DNA from: Strigamia acuminata
Lineage: Eukaryota; Arthropoda; Chilopoda; Geophilomorpha; Linotaeniidae
Direction of reading: 5' to 3'
Assembly: GCA_949358305.1 (NCBI GenBank)
Contig: OX442315.1
Span: forward strand, 32,018,427 to 32,082,426
DNA length: 64,000 bases
Each line of letters begins with the position of its first letter. The stretch's first letter is position 1. Positions 56,301 to 61,023 of this stretch are shown in pieces. The notes under the pieces were generated by a model. It was not told the DNA's origin, ran no database searches, and saw nothing but the letters and a program-made list of their open reading frames with translations. The position numbers and the translations under genes are program-made.

Positions 56301-59189
56301 GACTGTATAGCCAAGGGTATTTTTTAAACAGCAAACGATTACACGGAAAAGAAAAACATAATAAAACTTAAAATTAAATTAAGATGATAATTTTTTAATC
56401 TAATTAATGTCGATCAATTTTGCCTCCCTAACACTCATACTCGTTTAATGTACTCGCAAAGAATCGAAGCGAAGTTCATTTTACAAGAGATTTAATGAGG
56501 CTCATCACGGCAATAATTAACCAAGAAAGTACAAAAAAATCTACTTCAGGCAGCTATGATTTAATAGTCTGGTTCCATGTGGACAAATAAATGTTTGTTT
56601 ATTTCATAGTTGAAAGCGGGTGGAATGTATGCATATTTAAAAAAATCTTTCAAATGCTGCAGTTAATGATGCAGAAATAAGAGAAACGTTATTTTTTCCA
56701 CAATGTAAATTATTGCTTAAATATTTCATGCAAAAAGTTGGCACGTTTCATAAAATGCCTGATAAGTTCCATGCAATTTTGCTGATCTAAGTTTCTGATG
56801 CATTATGCTACACATCAGAGCATCAGCTCCAGTAGTAAACTTATTTCATACGAACAAGTTAATGGAAGTTCGTTTTATAGTTTAAAGGAGATAGGTTATT
56901 TGATGTTCTAAGCTGTTGACCATGTACTAACTTACTATCATGGATGAAAAAAAAACGGGCTCGTAATTTTTCTTTTATTCTAAATACTAGTTGTGGCTGC
57001 TTGGGCAAAGATACCAATTTTATCTGCAATATGAACGAAATTCCAGATCCAAGCATAAATAACAGTGAGCAAATCGATGTTCCCATTTTCTAATAATAAT
57101 AATGTAGGTGAATATCGTGGAAAATGACCTTTAAACCACATGGAGACTTATAATTCTATTTATAAAAACTTGTGAGAAACTCCAATTGCCTATTGACCTA
57201 TCCACAGGTCTTGTTTACAATAGAAAAATAGTTCTAAAAATGCATTTATCTGCCAAATTGTCTCACTGTCTCTTTAATGTGTCTTGTTATGTTTAGTACT
57301 ACGTTTACATGCACGAAATATTTCGAGTGAGATGGAATATTCCGTGTGCACAACTGTCATATAAACAGGGATGACAAGGATTATTCGAGGAGTGAATAAT
57401 CCCTCGCAGAAGGTTGTTTAATTCGAGCGTACTCGAACTATTTTTATTGCGCATGCGCGCATCGCTTCCGGCACTTCCCCATTAATCGAAAACCGAAAGT
57501 GATCACGAATTATTTTCTGCGTGTAAACACAACAATTTGATTCTTTCACCACTCGAATTATTCACTACTCAAAATATTCGGTGCATGTAAACTGTAAACG
57601 TACTATAGGAAGATTACTAACAGGATTTCCCATCCGCCATTTTTGTGTCGTATACAAACATGACACTGACACCATCTGTTGTCGCAATATCACAACTTTC
57701 TTAAAAAAAAGTGGAAAACCAATATGACTACAGACATTTTACCCATTATTGGCATTTTGTTGGATTTGAACAATCTGTCATGTATGTCTAAACAATGACG
57801 TCGTTTTTGTTGCATTCTGGGATCAGATTGCACAAGATTAATCATCATTACTGCGTTAAATGTTAAACATCACACAACATCTCGCAAAATCTCGAACCAA
57901 GTCCGTCTACCCAAAAAAAAAAAGTTTTTATGCGTACAGAGCATCATCATAAAAGTTACATTTTTAAAAAAAGCCGTGTTGGCAACTCACATTTCAAAAG
58001 ATTCAATTTCATTTAAAAGCAACATAATTCCATCATATCAATAAATGGACAGTACGAATCCAGAAGATGTGGAGGAAAAGCTCAGACCTGCAATGAGACA
58101 CTCCTTAGACGTTGCCAAACACCATGAATCATGCACGAGCCAAAACTACCAGCATTTTGGCATCGACTCAGCATTCCAAATGAGAAAAGACCCAGGATTC
58201 TGTCTATCAAGCATCCCCAACGAGAGATGCTCACCTTCGTTCAATGTACATAAAAAAAATGTACAAAAATCCATACTGGAGCACTAGCGCCCAAACTCTC
58301 GCAAAAGAAAAATCGATACGGTTTTCATACAATTTATATTTTTCTTGCTGAATTGTCGTGCTAATACTAAAGACTTCGAGGAGGTTTTATTTAAGCACAA
58401 CGAATTTTCGGATTAAACAGCTCAACTTTCATTCAACATGGGTTCACATTGTTAATTAAGAAATAAATTAATTTGTAAATTATGTTCCGACGAATTGTTC
58501 ATAAATAATTAATTCAATCACATTTTAGATTATAGATTGCTACTAACAAAACTTCAATACAGTAGAACTTCGATTATCCGAACTAATTGGGGACGTGGGT
58601 GTTCATAAAACCGAATTGTTCGAATAATCGATTATTAGGTTTATTATGGACGAAATTTAGCAATTTAAACTCGAATTATAAGCCAAATTACGCGTAAAGG
58701 ATCGGCCGTTGCTCGGAACGGTCCATACGCGTAGCAATACTGTACTGCATATGAAAATAAAATAATTAGAAAGCATTAAAACCAAACAAAAATAAATAAA
58801 AAGTGTCAAAAAAACTACACATTAATTAAAAAAATACCGATAAAAAATCGGTTTACTGCTGTTTGGATAACCGAAAGTTCGTCTGATAATCGAGGTTCTA
58901 CTGTACTACCAAAATCTTGTTTGTTATAACAAAATTAGAACTACAGCAAATAAATAAAAATAAAAACCACTTCTCCTAGTGGTAGTATACAAATACGATC
59001 TAAAATAATAAATAGAATGATATTAACTGAGTTTTCAGCCGCTTTTAAATTTTACCCGCTCTCTTGTGTTTCCACCTTAAAGCGAAAAACCAATCAAAAC
59101 TATATTTTCTAAATCCCCAAACTCTAATTATAAAAAAAAATTAATAAAAAAAATTGTGACTTACCATTGCTTCACTTCTTTCTCAGTGA
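2272..59189 (-). CDS. Frq: Frequenin / neuronal calcium sensor 1 (NCS-1), exons 2-8, 5' partial
   Basis: Coding parts are 59165-59189, 16832-16880, 7812-7901, 4492-4570, 2951-3039, 2683-2760 and 2272-2364, all minus strand. They join into 167 residues ending VQALSLYSS-stop. The family is a small four-EF-hand, N-myristoylated calcium sensor of neurons. Family knowledge: it regulates neurotransmitter release, presynaptic calcium channels, PI4-kinase and Ric8. EF1 is the degenerate Cys-Pro type ([10 protein letters not shown]), as in all NCS proteins. EF2 ([12 protein letters not shown]) and EF3 ([12 protein letters not shown]) are canonical. EF4 ([12 protein letters not shown]) has Gln where the loop glycine normally sits. 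About 21 residues including the myristoylated MGK start are missing; that exon was not found up to 64000. The gene spans at least 57 kb. I am very sure of the family; arthropod origin is inferred from wording. Confidence 0.97.
2365..2682 (-). other. Frq intron 7
   Basis: A 318-bp intron, AT-rich, with a (TAAA)n microsatellite at about 2439-2471. Nothing else seen. Confidence 0.9.
2683..2760 (-). CDS. Frq: Frq exon 7 (EF3-EF4 linker)
   Basis: Twenty-six whole codons, [20 protein letters not shown] then FSQMDK. ENTPEKRV-type wording is diagnostic for the linker before EF4. The acidic G-D-E-D segment before NTPEK is the variable part of the family. The exon ends after the second residue of the EF4 loop (DK|NN). 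Confidence 0.98.
2951..3039 (-). CDS. Frq: Frq exon 6 (EF-hand 3)
   Basis: GG followed by 29 codons, [20 protein letters not shown] then IVDAIYQMV. It carries the whole canonical EF3 loop [12 protein letters not shown]. Acceptor is GTACAG and donor is GTG|GTAAGT. The separation from exon 7 is only 190 bp. Confidence 0.98.
3040..4491 (-). other. Frq intron 5
   Basis: A 1.45-kb AT-rich intron. It contains a direct duplication of a unit starting GCGGGGGTGATTTTTTAAAG at 3613 and 3661 (48 bp apart), and an (ATT)n run near 4405-4422. No coding signal seen. Confidence 0.85.
4492..4570 (-). CDS. Frq: Frq exon 5 (EF2 loop to linker)
   Basis: It encodes [20 protein letters not shown] followed by LDEKLS and the first base of a Trp codon. 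It supplies positions 5-12 of the EF2 loop, including the terminal Glu. Donor is CTT|GTAAG. The Trp codon is completed by exon 6 (T|GG), giving the conserved WAFKLYD. Confidence 0.98.
4571..7811 (-). other. Frq intron 4
   Basis: A 3.2-kb intron. A GC-richer patch at 4620-4760 next to exon 5 has no clear frame. One TA-flanked MITE lies at 6639-6858. The rest is AT-rich and featureless to me. Confidence 0.85.
6639..6858. mobile_element. Mariner-type MITE, 220 bp, TA target site
   Basis: Left end CAGTGACTCAAAAAAATGTT, right end the reverse complement of CAGTGACTCAAAAAATTGTT; both continue CACATG. TA dinucleotides flank at 6637-6638 and 6859-6860. CAGTG-start ends with a TA duplication fit Tc1/mariner non-autonomous elements. 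No transposase frame. Confidence 0.8.
7812..7901 (-). CDS. Frq: Frq exon 4 (EF1 exit helix to EF2 loop)
   Basis: Thirty whole codons from [10 protein letters not shown] to VFDENK, bounded by TTTTTTCAG and GTATGC. The Q-G-D-P-S-K-F-A-S stretch is strongly conserved in Frequenin. The exon ends inside the EF2 loop (DENK|DG), so EF2 is split between exons 4 and 5. Confidence 0.98.
8186..8492. mobile_element. Mariner-type MITE, 307 bp, TA target site
   Basis: Terminal inverted repeats begin CAGGGTGGTCAAAAAGTATG on both ends (the right end in reverse complement) and extend about 26 bp with one mismatch. TA flanks at 8184-8185 and 8493-8494. CAGGGTG ends are typical of Tc1/mariner relatives. No transposase frame. 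Confidence 0.85.
11433..11795. repeat. 31-bp tandem repeat, about 11.7 copies
   Basis: Head-to-tail unit GATAGATTTATGGGATTTTG followed by ATTGAATATTT. Copies are nearly identical, differing mainly at one A/C position (GAATATTT vs GACTATTT) and a few single changes in the last copies. The homogeneity suggests recent expansion. Confidence 0.95.
12823..13252. mobile_element. Foldback element copy A (TATACTCGAG family), 430 bp
   Basis: Begins TATACTCGAGTTGCACTCAA and ends with the matching reverse complement, with about 65-bp terminal inverted repeats running to CCAGTTTACT. The interior is AT-rich with no credible protein; an open frame at 13043-13318 is just the element read through. Identical boundaries recur at copies B-E. 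Confidence 0.9.
15486..15702. mobile_element. Inverted-repeat element (CCAAGGATAACATGGACACG ends)
   Basis: The left end CCAAGGATAACATGGACACG is repeated inverted at the right as the reverse complement of TCAAGGATAACATTGACACG; both continue TATCC. A second, reversed and right-truncated copy sits at about 41453-41630, sharing the interior ATGGCGCCACAT and TTGCCAACTAAGCATG motifs. I could not settle the target-site duplication. Confidence 0.7.
16832..16880 (-). CDS. Frq: Frq exon 3 (degenerate EF-hand 1)
   Basis: The exon reads G|CAC AAA GGC ... GAG CAG and encodes (W)[16 protein letters not shown]. Acceptor is TTATAG and donor is CAG|GTAAG. It contains the Cys-Pro loop that abolishes calcium binding in EF1 across the NCS family. 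It joins exon 4 at a codon boundary (Q|GFIKIY). Confidence 0.97.
16881..20576 (-). other. Frq intron 2, first part
   Basis: AT-rich intron with a (GATGA)n microsatellite at about 17802-17829 and long A/T runs. Several short open frames (for example 18423-18725) show no recognisable protein and no codon signal. Nothing else supported. Confidence 0.7.
20577..20737. repeat. GC-rich block with duplicated CAGsCCyGAATAwGCGCC motif
   Basis: The motif CCAGCCCTGAATATGCGCC at 20581-20599 recurs as CCAGGCCCGAATAAGCGCC at 20719-20737. Between them lie repeated AAAAATCTGTGnTTT and GTGATTTTnACGAAAAAAATCAC stretches forming local hairpins. It is probably an eroded transposon piece; I could not define its ends. 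Confidence 0.5.
20773..20865. repeat. Dispersed ~100-bp repeat, copy 1
   Basis: Shares GTCTG(T)TTTCAGTnGCA, GCACACGACnTTTA, ACAAAACATGT and GAATGCGC in the same order with 23096-23200, 26522-26635 and 61740-61850. All four are diverged and non-coding. Family not recognised. Confidence 0.55.
22390..22861. mobile_element. Long foldback element: 225-bp arms, 22-nt loop
   Basis: The left arm, starting TACCGGGTGGCCCACATAAA at 22390-22614, is the reverse complement of 22637-22861 with only about 8 differences (roughly 96% identity). The loop is 22615-22636. TA at each end fits a mariner-type target site with CCGGGTGG ends. No coding capacity. Confidence 0.9.
23096..23200. repeat. Dispersed ~100-bp repeat, copy 2
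   Basis: Contains CTGATTTAATCTGCTTTTAG, GTGCGCACAAAACATGTTTA and TTTCGAATGCAGTTACCGTT, matching the order of the other copies. Diverged, no coding signal. Confidence 0.5.
24047..24241 (-). other. Exon-like block in Frq intron 2, possible cassette exon
   Basis: A GC-richer 195-nt block on the host strand, bounded by acceptor GACCACAG and donor TTT|GTGAGT. It is open in two minus frames. One, read from the first base, gives a 65-codon phase-0 block (PSLELVK ... LGVLQF). The other is the frame in which exon 2 would enter, after TG: it is also open throughout ([12 protein letters not shown] ... SCPNCWASC) and leaves in exactly the phase exon 3 needs. I recognise neither protein. It could be a rarely used cassette exon of Frq, an exon of an unseen nested gene, or chance openness in GC-richer DNA. 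Confidence 0.4.
24242..25356 (-). other. Frq intron 2, unannotated stretch
   Basis: AT-rich DNA upstream of the exon-like block. A short minus-strand frame at 24412-24765 shows no recognisable protein. Nothing supported. Confidence 0.6.
25357..26025. mobile_element. Diverged relative of the TTAA element at 28476, with internal inverted repeat
   Basis: The right part (CATTAATGGGAGCGCCGTACACTG, then ...CTATGGGAAGATTAA) aligns with the intact element at 28476-28877. TTAA occurs at 25353-25356 and 26026-26029. Inside, a segment around 25574-25625 is repeated inverted at about 25712-25775 (AATATTAAATTATCTTATTA and its reverse complement). Left-end similarity is weak, so the left limit is uncertain. 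Confidence 0.4.
26053..26448. mobile_element. Degraded foldback element, TATACTCTGAGCC subfamily
   Basis: The right end (AGTAGAGCACAGTCC ... ACAACGTTGTAGTGGTTTTGAGTATA) matches the right end of the element at 30802-31047. The left part keeps CACTGGTGTAGTGGCAC and AAAAGTAG. The left boundary is approximate. Confidence 0.5.
26522..26635. repeat. Dispersed ~100-bp repeat, copy 3
   Basis: GGCCGATTTAGTCTGATTCA, ACAAAACATGTTAAAATACA and AATGCGCCTACTGTTAATC match the other copies in order. Confidence 0.5.
26695..26870. repeat. Possible tRNA-derived SINE fragment
   Basis: The stretch with GTTAAGCATGC followed by TCTAGAGGATGCGTGTTGAG and ACCTG has the spacing of weak A-box and B-box promoter elements, and the 3' part is GC-rich. 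There is no second copy in the window and no clear A-rich tail, so this is tentative. Confidence 0.25.
28214..29047. mobile_element. Foldback element copy B, interrupted by a TTAA element
   Basis: Same termini as copy A, in the opposite orientation (left end TATACTCGAGTTGCACTCAA). The element is 834 bp because a 402-bp insert sits inside it. Removing the insert and one TTAA restores the usual ~430-bp length and the junction TTTTTTATTAAATAAAATC seen in copies C and D. Confidence 0.9.
28476..28877. mobile_element. piggyBac-type MITE, 402 bp, nested in copy B
   Basis: Ends CCTTCCCATAGCCA and TGGCTATGGGAAGG are perfect inverted repeats. They are flanked by TTAA at 28472-28475 and 28878-28881. 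Sister copies C and D carry the empty site with a single TTAA, so the target-site duplication is directly shown. TTAA duplication is the mark of piggyBac-like transposition. No transposase inside. Confidence 0.9.
29067..29200. mobile_element. Left-end fragment of the TATACTCTGAGCC foldback subfamily
   Basis: TATACTCTGAGCCGATACAA followed by CGTTGTTCT, then ATCACTGGTGTAGTGGCACT and AAAAAGTAGCCC, matching 30802-30930. It stops without the right end. It starts 20 bp after copy B. Confidence 0.7.
29997..30370. mobile_element. Diverged foldback element of the TATACTC superfamily
   Basis: Starts TATACTCTGGCTCACTAC, has CTCCCATTGGCCGAGTCTCA and CTCCAGACTGTAGACTG near the left end, and CACAAGTGAAATGGCTTGGC then CAATGGGG near the right. 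The interior keeps the family order (poly-T, TTGTTCAGTTTATTGATTGC, CTGTACAT, TTCTGGTGTTT). The right terminus is lost. Confidence 0.6.
30802..31047. mobile_element. Foldback element, TATACTCTGAGCC subfamily, 246 bp
   Basis: Left end TATACTCTGAGCCGATACAA, right end the reverse complement of TATACTCTGAACCAATACAA; both continue CGTTGTCC. The interior keeps the family words ACACCAGAATTGTGATCGA and CTACTTTTCCGCGTAGTAGA. It is a short relative of the TATACTCGAG family. Confidence 0.8.
32518..33009. mobile_element. MITE, 492 bp, GAGAGTTTGCGGGATG ends
   Basis: Left end GAGAGTTTGCGGGATGATTT and inverted right end GAGAGTTTGCGGGATGCATT, each running into TTTTCCCT. TA flanks both sides (32516-32517, 33010-33011). 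The interior has further ATACACTATTTTAGTG / CACTAAATTAAAATATAGTG pairings. No protein. A partial copy lies at 43232. Confidence 0.85.
33965..34091 (-). pseudogene. BEL/Pao retrotransposon reverse-transcriptase fragment
   Basis: An open 42-codon stretch reads [20 protein letters not shown] then [25 protein letters not shown], followed about 15 residues later by [10 protein letters not shown], is the signature around RT motif A of BEL/Pao elements; the D of ADIKQAF is the first catalytic aspartate. Nothing of the rest of the polyprotein or LTRs is visible nearby. It is a relic. Confidence 0.65.
34087..34383. repeat. Inverted repeat enclosing telomere-like pentamers
   Basis: The left arm (34087-34172; ATATTGGCAGAACATACCCG, ATTTCGGC, GTGACTAATGA, CAATAACTTGAAAATCA) is the reverse complement of the right arm (34299-34383) with scattered differences. 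The ~125-bp loop begins with CCTAA-type pentamers. The left arm overlaps the edge of the BEL/Pao fragment. Confidence 0.8.
34178..34213 (-). repeat. TTAGG-like pentamer array (interstitial)
   Basis: Seven pentamers CCTAA/CCTGA/CCTTA, that is TTAGG with two variants on the minus strand. TTAGG is the common arthropod telomere unit. The array is short and internal, so it is an interstitial telomere-like repeat or a transposon tail, not a chromosome end. Confidence 0.7.
36068..36175. repeat. 28-bp tandem repeat, about 3-4 diverging copies
   Basis: Unit GGATTTGAAGATTTCAGGAA followed by TTTGCTAT at 36068 and 36096, then a changed copy at 36124 and fading similarity after that. Related GATTT(C) words extend on both sides (35990-36260). 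Confidence 0.8.
39431..39640. repeat. Degenerate tandem repeat, TTTAGnTGCAAAAGTGgA unit
   Basis: About ten irregular copies of a ~20-bp word such as TTTAGATGCAAAAAGTGGAA, TTTAGGTGCAAAAGTTCACT and TTTAGACGCAAGATCACT. A similar word occurs around 3895-3985 and 40262-40312. Confidence 0.75.
40030..40075. mobile_element. Possible hAT-like terminus
   Basis: CAGGGCCGTCTTAACACTTT then TCAGCGCCCTGGGCTTA resembles termini of hAT-type elements (CAGGGCCG start). A diverged copy lies at 60238-60278 (GAGCCGTCTTTACACTCCTC). No opposite end was found, so the element is undefined. Confidence 0.35.
40483..40918. mobile_element. Foldback element copy C, 436 bp
   Basis: TATACTCGAGTTGCACTCAA at the left, inverted at the right (ending CTCGAGTATA). 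Same interior order and orientation as B and D. The right repeat carries a 6-bp difference (GGGAATAAGCTTACAC) relative to the others. Confidence 0.9.
41453..41630. mobile_element. Truncated second copy of the CCAAGGATAACATGG element
   Basis: Begins CCAAGGATAACATGGACACG and then continues as the reverse complement of the interior of 15486-15702 (GTTCAATGCGTTTTGCGACC, ATGGCGCCACATAATAT, AACAAACATGCTTAGTTGGC). The far terminus is not recognisable. Confidence 0.65.
43232..43400. mobile_element. Partial copy of the GAGAGTTTGCGGGATG MITE
   Basis: GAGAGTTTGCGGGATGCATT followed by TTTCCCT matches the end of 32518-33009. Next come CAACTACTGACAGTACAATT and TATTTCAGCCAACTACTGAT, which match the reverse complement of the 32870-32900 part of that element. 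The opposite end is missing. Confidence 0.55.
44273..44378 (-). repeat. Copy of a dispersed repeat (TCTTGATGCTAAATTC family)
   Basis: On the minus strand it reads CAGTTTGCGCCCAATATCTT, GATGCTAAATTCATACTGCG, CATCCCATTTTGCGCAGACG, then TTTTCTAATTCCAGTTGTTA. The same order occurs at 51030-51125 and 54345-54450, with weaker pieces at 27897, 60095 and 60985. Confidence 0.75.
44403..44724. mobile_element. TTAA-type MITE, 322 bp, GGCTCGTTTACATTG ends
   Basis: Left end GGCTCGTTTACATTGTTGCG follows TTAA (44399-44402). The right end is the reverse complement of GGCTTGTTTACATTGTTGCG, followed by TTTA (44725-44728, one change from TTAA). The interior is GC- and CGCG-rich compared with the surroundings. 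Open frames here (44415-44609, 44530-44748) are read-through of the element. Confidence 0.8.
45889..46250. mobile_element. TTAA-type MITE, 362 bp, TGCTGGGCGCACACATAC ends
   Basis: The left end TGCTGGGCGCACACATACTG and the inverted right end TGCTGGGCGCACACATACCG match over about 30 bp. TTAA flanks at 45885-45888 and 46251-46254 are exact. The interior is rich in TTTCGCG/CGCGAAA and TGACGTCAT words. It contains no transposase. Confidence 0.9.
46255..49716 (-). other. Frq intron 2, 46.3-49.7 kb
   Basis: AT-rich with a poly-C run near 47840. Short open frames at 48265-48496 overlap each other in several frames and look random. Nothing supported. Confidence 0.65.
49717..50146. mobile_element. Foldback element copy D, 430 bp
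   Basis: Intact: TATACTCGAGTTGCACTCAA at the left, inverted at the right, interior as in copies B and C. Uninterrupted at the site where copy B carries the TTAA insert, so it serves as the empty-site reference. Confidence 0.92.
50147..50220. mobile_element. Right-end fragment of the TATACTCTGAGCC foldback subfamily
   Basis: AGAGCACAGTCCACAGTTAG then GCGTAATACG, ending GTATCGGCTCAGAGTATA, matches 30988-31047. It directly abuts copy D. Confidence 0.7.
50221..53841 (-). other. Frq intron 2, 50.2-53.8 kb
   Basis: AT-rich; contains the dispersed repeat copy at 51030-51125 and otherwise nothing I can name. Open frames at 52808-53098 and 53509-53796 have no recognisable homology. Confidence 0.65.
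51030..51125 (+). repeat. Copy of the TCTTGATGCTAAATTC dispersed repeat
   Basis: TATCTTGATGCTAAATTCGT, ACTGCGCATCCCATTCTGCG, then ATTTTCTAATTCCAGTTGTT and TTAGCAGTATTAAGCCTAAT, closely matching the reverse strand of 44273-44378. Confidence 0.8.
53842..54263. mobile_element. Foldback element copy F, divergent subfamily, 422 bp
   Basis: Ends TATACTCTTGTTCGACTCAA and its inverted partner, both then reading AAGGGTGGCC. The interior is colinear with copies B-D (CACTGGTGTAGTGATCC, AGACCCAAACACCAGAAATG, ATGTACAGACATTGTAATCG, GCAACCAATAAACAGAACAA), but the outer ~40 bp differ: same body, new termini. Confidence 0.88.
54345..54670. repeat. Inverted pair of the TCTTGATGCTAAATTC repeat
   Basis: The left arm (54345-54450) has CAGTTTGCGCCCGGTATCTT and ATTTTCTAATTCTAGTTGTT. 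The right part (54590-54665) carries the inverted partner TAGCAGTATTAGCAAGCCTG, GAATTAGAAAATCATCTG. The AT-rich centre has further CTAATATTAG-type palindromes. Probably a full foldback member of this family. Confidence 0.6.
55686..55984. mobile_element. Harbinger-like MITE, 299 bp, TAA target site
   Basis: Left end TGTGCATTCAAATTGGTTAA, right end the reverse complement of GGTGCATTCAAATTGGTTCA. TAA lies on each side (55683-55685, 55985-55987), which suits PIF/Harbinger. The interior repeats AAGTTAAGTTAAGT and GGCTTAAAGTTAAGCC. Confidence 0.7.
56160..56309. mobile_element. pogo-like terminus fragment
   Basis: On the minus strand TATACAGTCGAGCCTCGTTA then TAATGAATCGCATG resembles pogo/Tigger-type ends (CAGT(C/A)GA..CCTCG). 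A second word TTATAACGAACC lies at about 56197. Only one end is clear. Confidence 0.4.
57296..57603. mobile_element. MITE, 308 bp, GTACTACGTTTACATGCACG ends, TA target site
   Basis: The left end GTACTACGTTTACATGCACG pairs with the right end (GTACGTTTACAGTTTACATG on the minus strand, an insertion of ~7 bp), and both continue into GAATATTTCGAGT-like sequence. TA flanks at 57294-57295 and 57604-57605. ATTCGAGT/ACTCGAATTATT words recur inside. Confidence 0.75.
58560..58903. mobile_element. pogo/Tigger-like MITE, 344 bp, TA target site
   Basis: Left end CAGTAGAACTTCGATTATCC, right end the reverse complement of CAGTAGAACCTCGATTATCA. TA flanks at 58558-58559 and 58904-58905. CAGTAGAACCTCG... is a well-known style of pogo/Tigger terminus. 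The interior repeats CCGAA(T/A)TTGTTCG and CGATTATT words. No transposase. Confidence 0.85.
59165..59189 (-). CDS. Frq: Frq exon 2, 25-nt microexon
   Basis: Between acceptor ATTACAG and donor GTAAGT the exon reads (T)TC ACT GAG AAA GAA GTG AAG CAA TG(G), giving (F)TEKEVKQ(W). This is the conserved NCS-1 segment just before the first EF-hand. It enters after one base of a codon and leaves after two, so it needs exon 1 to end in T. The split Trp codon is completed by the first G of exon 3, 42 kb away. No methionine is available here, so the start codon lies further upstream. Confidence 0.92.
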
Positions 59190-60261
59190 CTGTAATAAAA
59201 ATACAAAACATTTTACAAAATTAAAAAAAAAAAATCACTTAATTTTTATGCACGGTAATAATAATAAAAATAAATCCAAAAGTGATAAGAAATATAAAAG
59301 GAAAAATATATTGATCGGAATCATAACCTAAGAAATAAGCGCATGGATAACAAAAGGTTTCCGCCAAATTTGCTCTTACTCTTGATGACTCCTTAACAAC
59401 ATACGATGCGCTGGTTGCCATGGCAACTCAGCTTTTCATTCCCTGACTCGCGTATAATGTTAGGAACAAATGGTTTCCACATATGGGTCCCAATTATGCA
59501 CGAGAGAATTACCTCTAAAGATATGTAGCGAGAGACAAGTCGACCATGCATTTTTTCCTTATCCGTATCGATTTCGTGTGCACGACACATAAGACAAATA
59601 AGGATCAATTCTTCTTATCCACGCACGCAACGAATTCGGGAAAACAACTTCACACGTTTTAATCTCTTCGATAGAAATAACCATGAACGGGAGCTTAATA
59701 TTTCAAATAATTTTCTATTAGCAACAGCCCGCAACCGCATATTGTGATTAGTACAGTAAAACAGTTCTGAATTTAGTCAGGGAATCGTCACTAGGCGGCG
59801 CATTTCATTTTTCTGTTAGCACCAGATCAATACCACACGAAGTTTTGTTCTCAGTTTAGTCCTGCTATCCACAACAAACTAATCAGCTAATGCGAACTGT
59901 GATTAGACAGATGTTTCTTCCCAAGATTCCTTATTCAGTCACCTTTAGCCTTTAAAGCTAAGAATCATGAAATATTCGTGTCACAAAGTGCTGAGTTTGT
60001 GCTATGCTTTTAGTTGCACTAGATACAGTAGAAGGATTGATTGGGATGAGATTGTGACTTGTTCTACTGTTAATATAAAATGAACAACAATTGTTACCTA
60101 CAACTTGATGCTAAATTCAAACTGCATATCCCGGTCTTTCTTACCCACTTATACCGGCATGCGGTTAAAAATAGGGTTCATCAGCATGCCAGTAATACTC
60201 GCACTATACCAACATGCAGCAATAAGCAGGGTAATACGCAGAGCCGTCTTTACACTCCTCA

Positions 60262-60405
60262 GCGCCCTGGGCTAATAAAACTCAGGCGTTCCTTGCCCAG
60301 CACTTTTCTGTGCCCAGCGCCCTTCTGTGCCCAGCGCCCTTTTGTGCCCATCGAGCCCCTTGCCCGGCGCCCCCCTGTGCCCGGCACCCCTGGGCTGCAG
60401 CCCAG
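60262..60405. repeat. GC-rich ~17-bp tandem repeat (TGTGCCCAGCGCCCTT)
   Basis: Irregular copies of CTGTGCCCAGCGCCCTT and variants (TTGCCCGGCGCCCC, CTGTGCCCGGCACCCC) in otherwise AT-rich DNA. It begins at a diverged hAT-like word (GAGCCGTCTTTACAC). Overlapping open frames on both strands here are repeat translations, not genes. Confidence 0.75.
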
Positions 60406-61023
60406 TTAGCCCAATGGTAAAGGTGGGCCTGGAATACGGTATATTTTTCAAACAATATTCTATCGTGCATTTGTATCCATGATGCAATGGTTGTAGACAG
60501 GTCAATAGCCAATGGGAGTTTGTCACAAGTTTTCGTAAGAATAAAGAGAGTTCTGTTTTGGCTTTCAAAGTGAAGAATGAGCCACGAATAGAATAGACAC
60601 ATTCTGAATAGACTTGAATAGGCGTCATAGCAAACACAGCCAGCATAAACAATTTAAGCTTAAAGTGGGATTCAAAAAGAAATAAGTGCGTTCAAATCTT
60701 GGAGGATAAAACATTCTCTTTTGCTTAGTTGGCGTTTTTTCTTCTTCCTTTCAGGGTGTTGGTTCCAGTGTAATCTACACATCCATTTGCATTTGAGAAA
60801 GTTGGTTAGCAAAAGTTTACAGTAAGCTAATGTTGCTCTGCAGTCACTTTCCCTAAGTGAACTTTCACTACCTACACTATTCCGCAGTCCACTTGCTAAA
60901 ATGGGGTTAATGCCAGTTGTAGCACTAATAACGGAAATCCAACTGGTAATGCTGAAAGAAAGAATAGTGCTTACACTACAGTCTGCACCTGGTATCTTGA
61001 TGCCAAATTTAAACACTAAATTC

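Noticed and set aside
59239-59421. Minus-strand open frame (MATSASYVVKESS...) just upstream of exon 2, as an alternative first exon
   Set aside because: It runs into an F/I-rich AT stretch, lacks the MGK...S/KLK NCS-1 start and has no suitable donor in the phase exon 2 needs.
60340-60350. Minus-strand ATGGGCACAAAAGG as the Frq start codon
   Set aside because: The following codons translate a GC-rich tandem repeat and do not resemble any NCS N-terminus.
60272-60652. 126- and 106-codon overlapping minus-strand frames
   Set aside because: They are translations of the 17-bp GC-rich tandem repeat in two frames; no codon signal beyond it.
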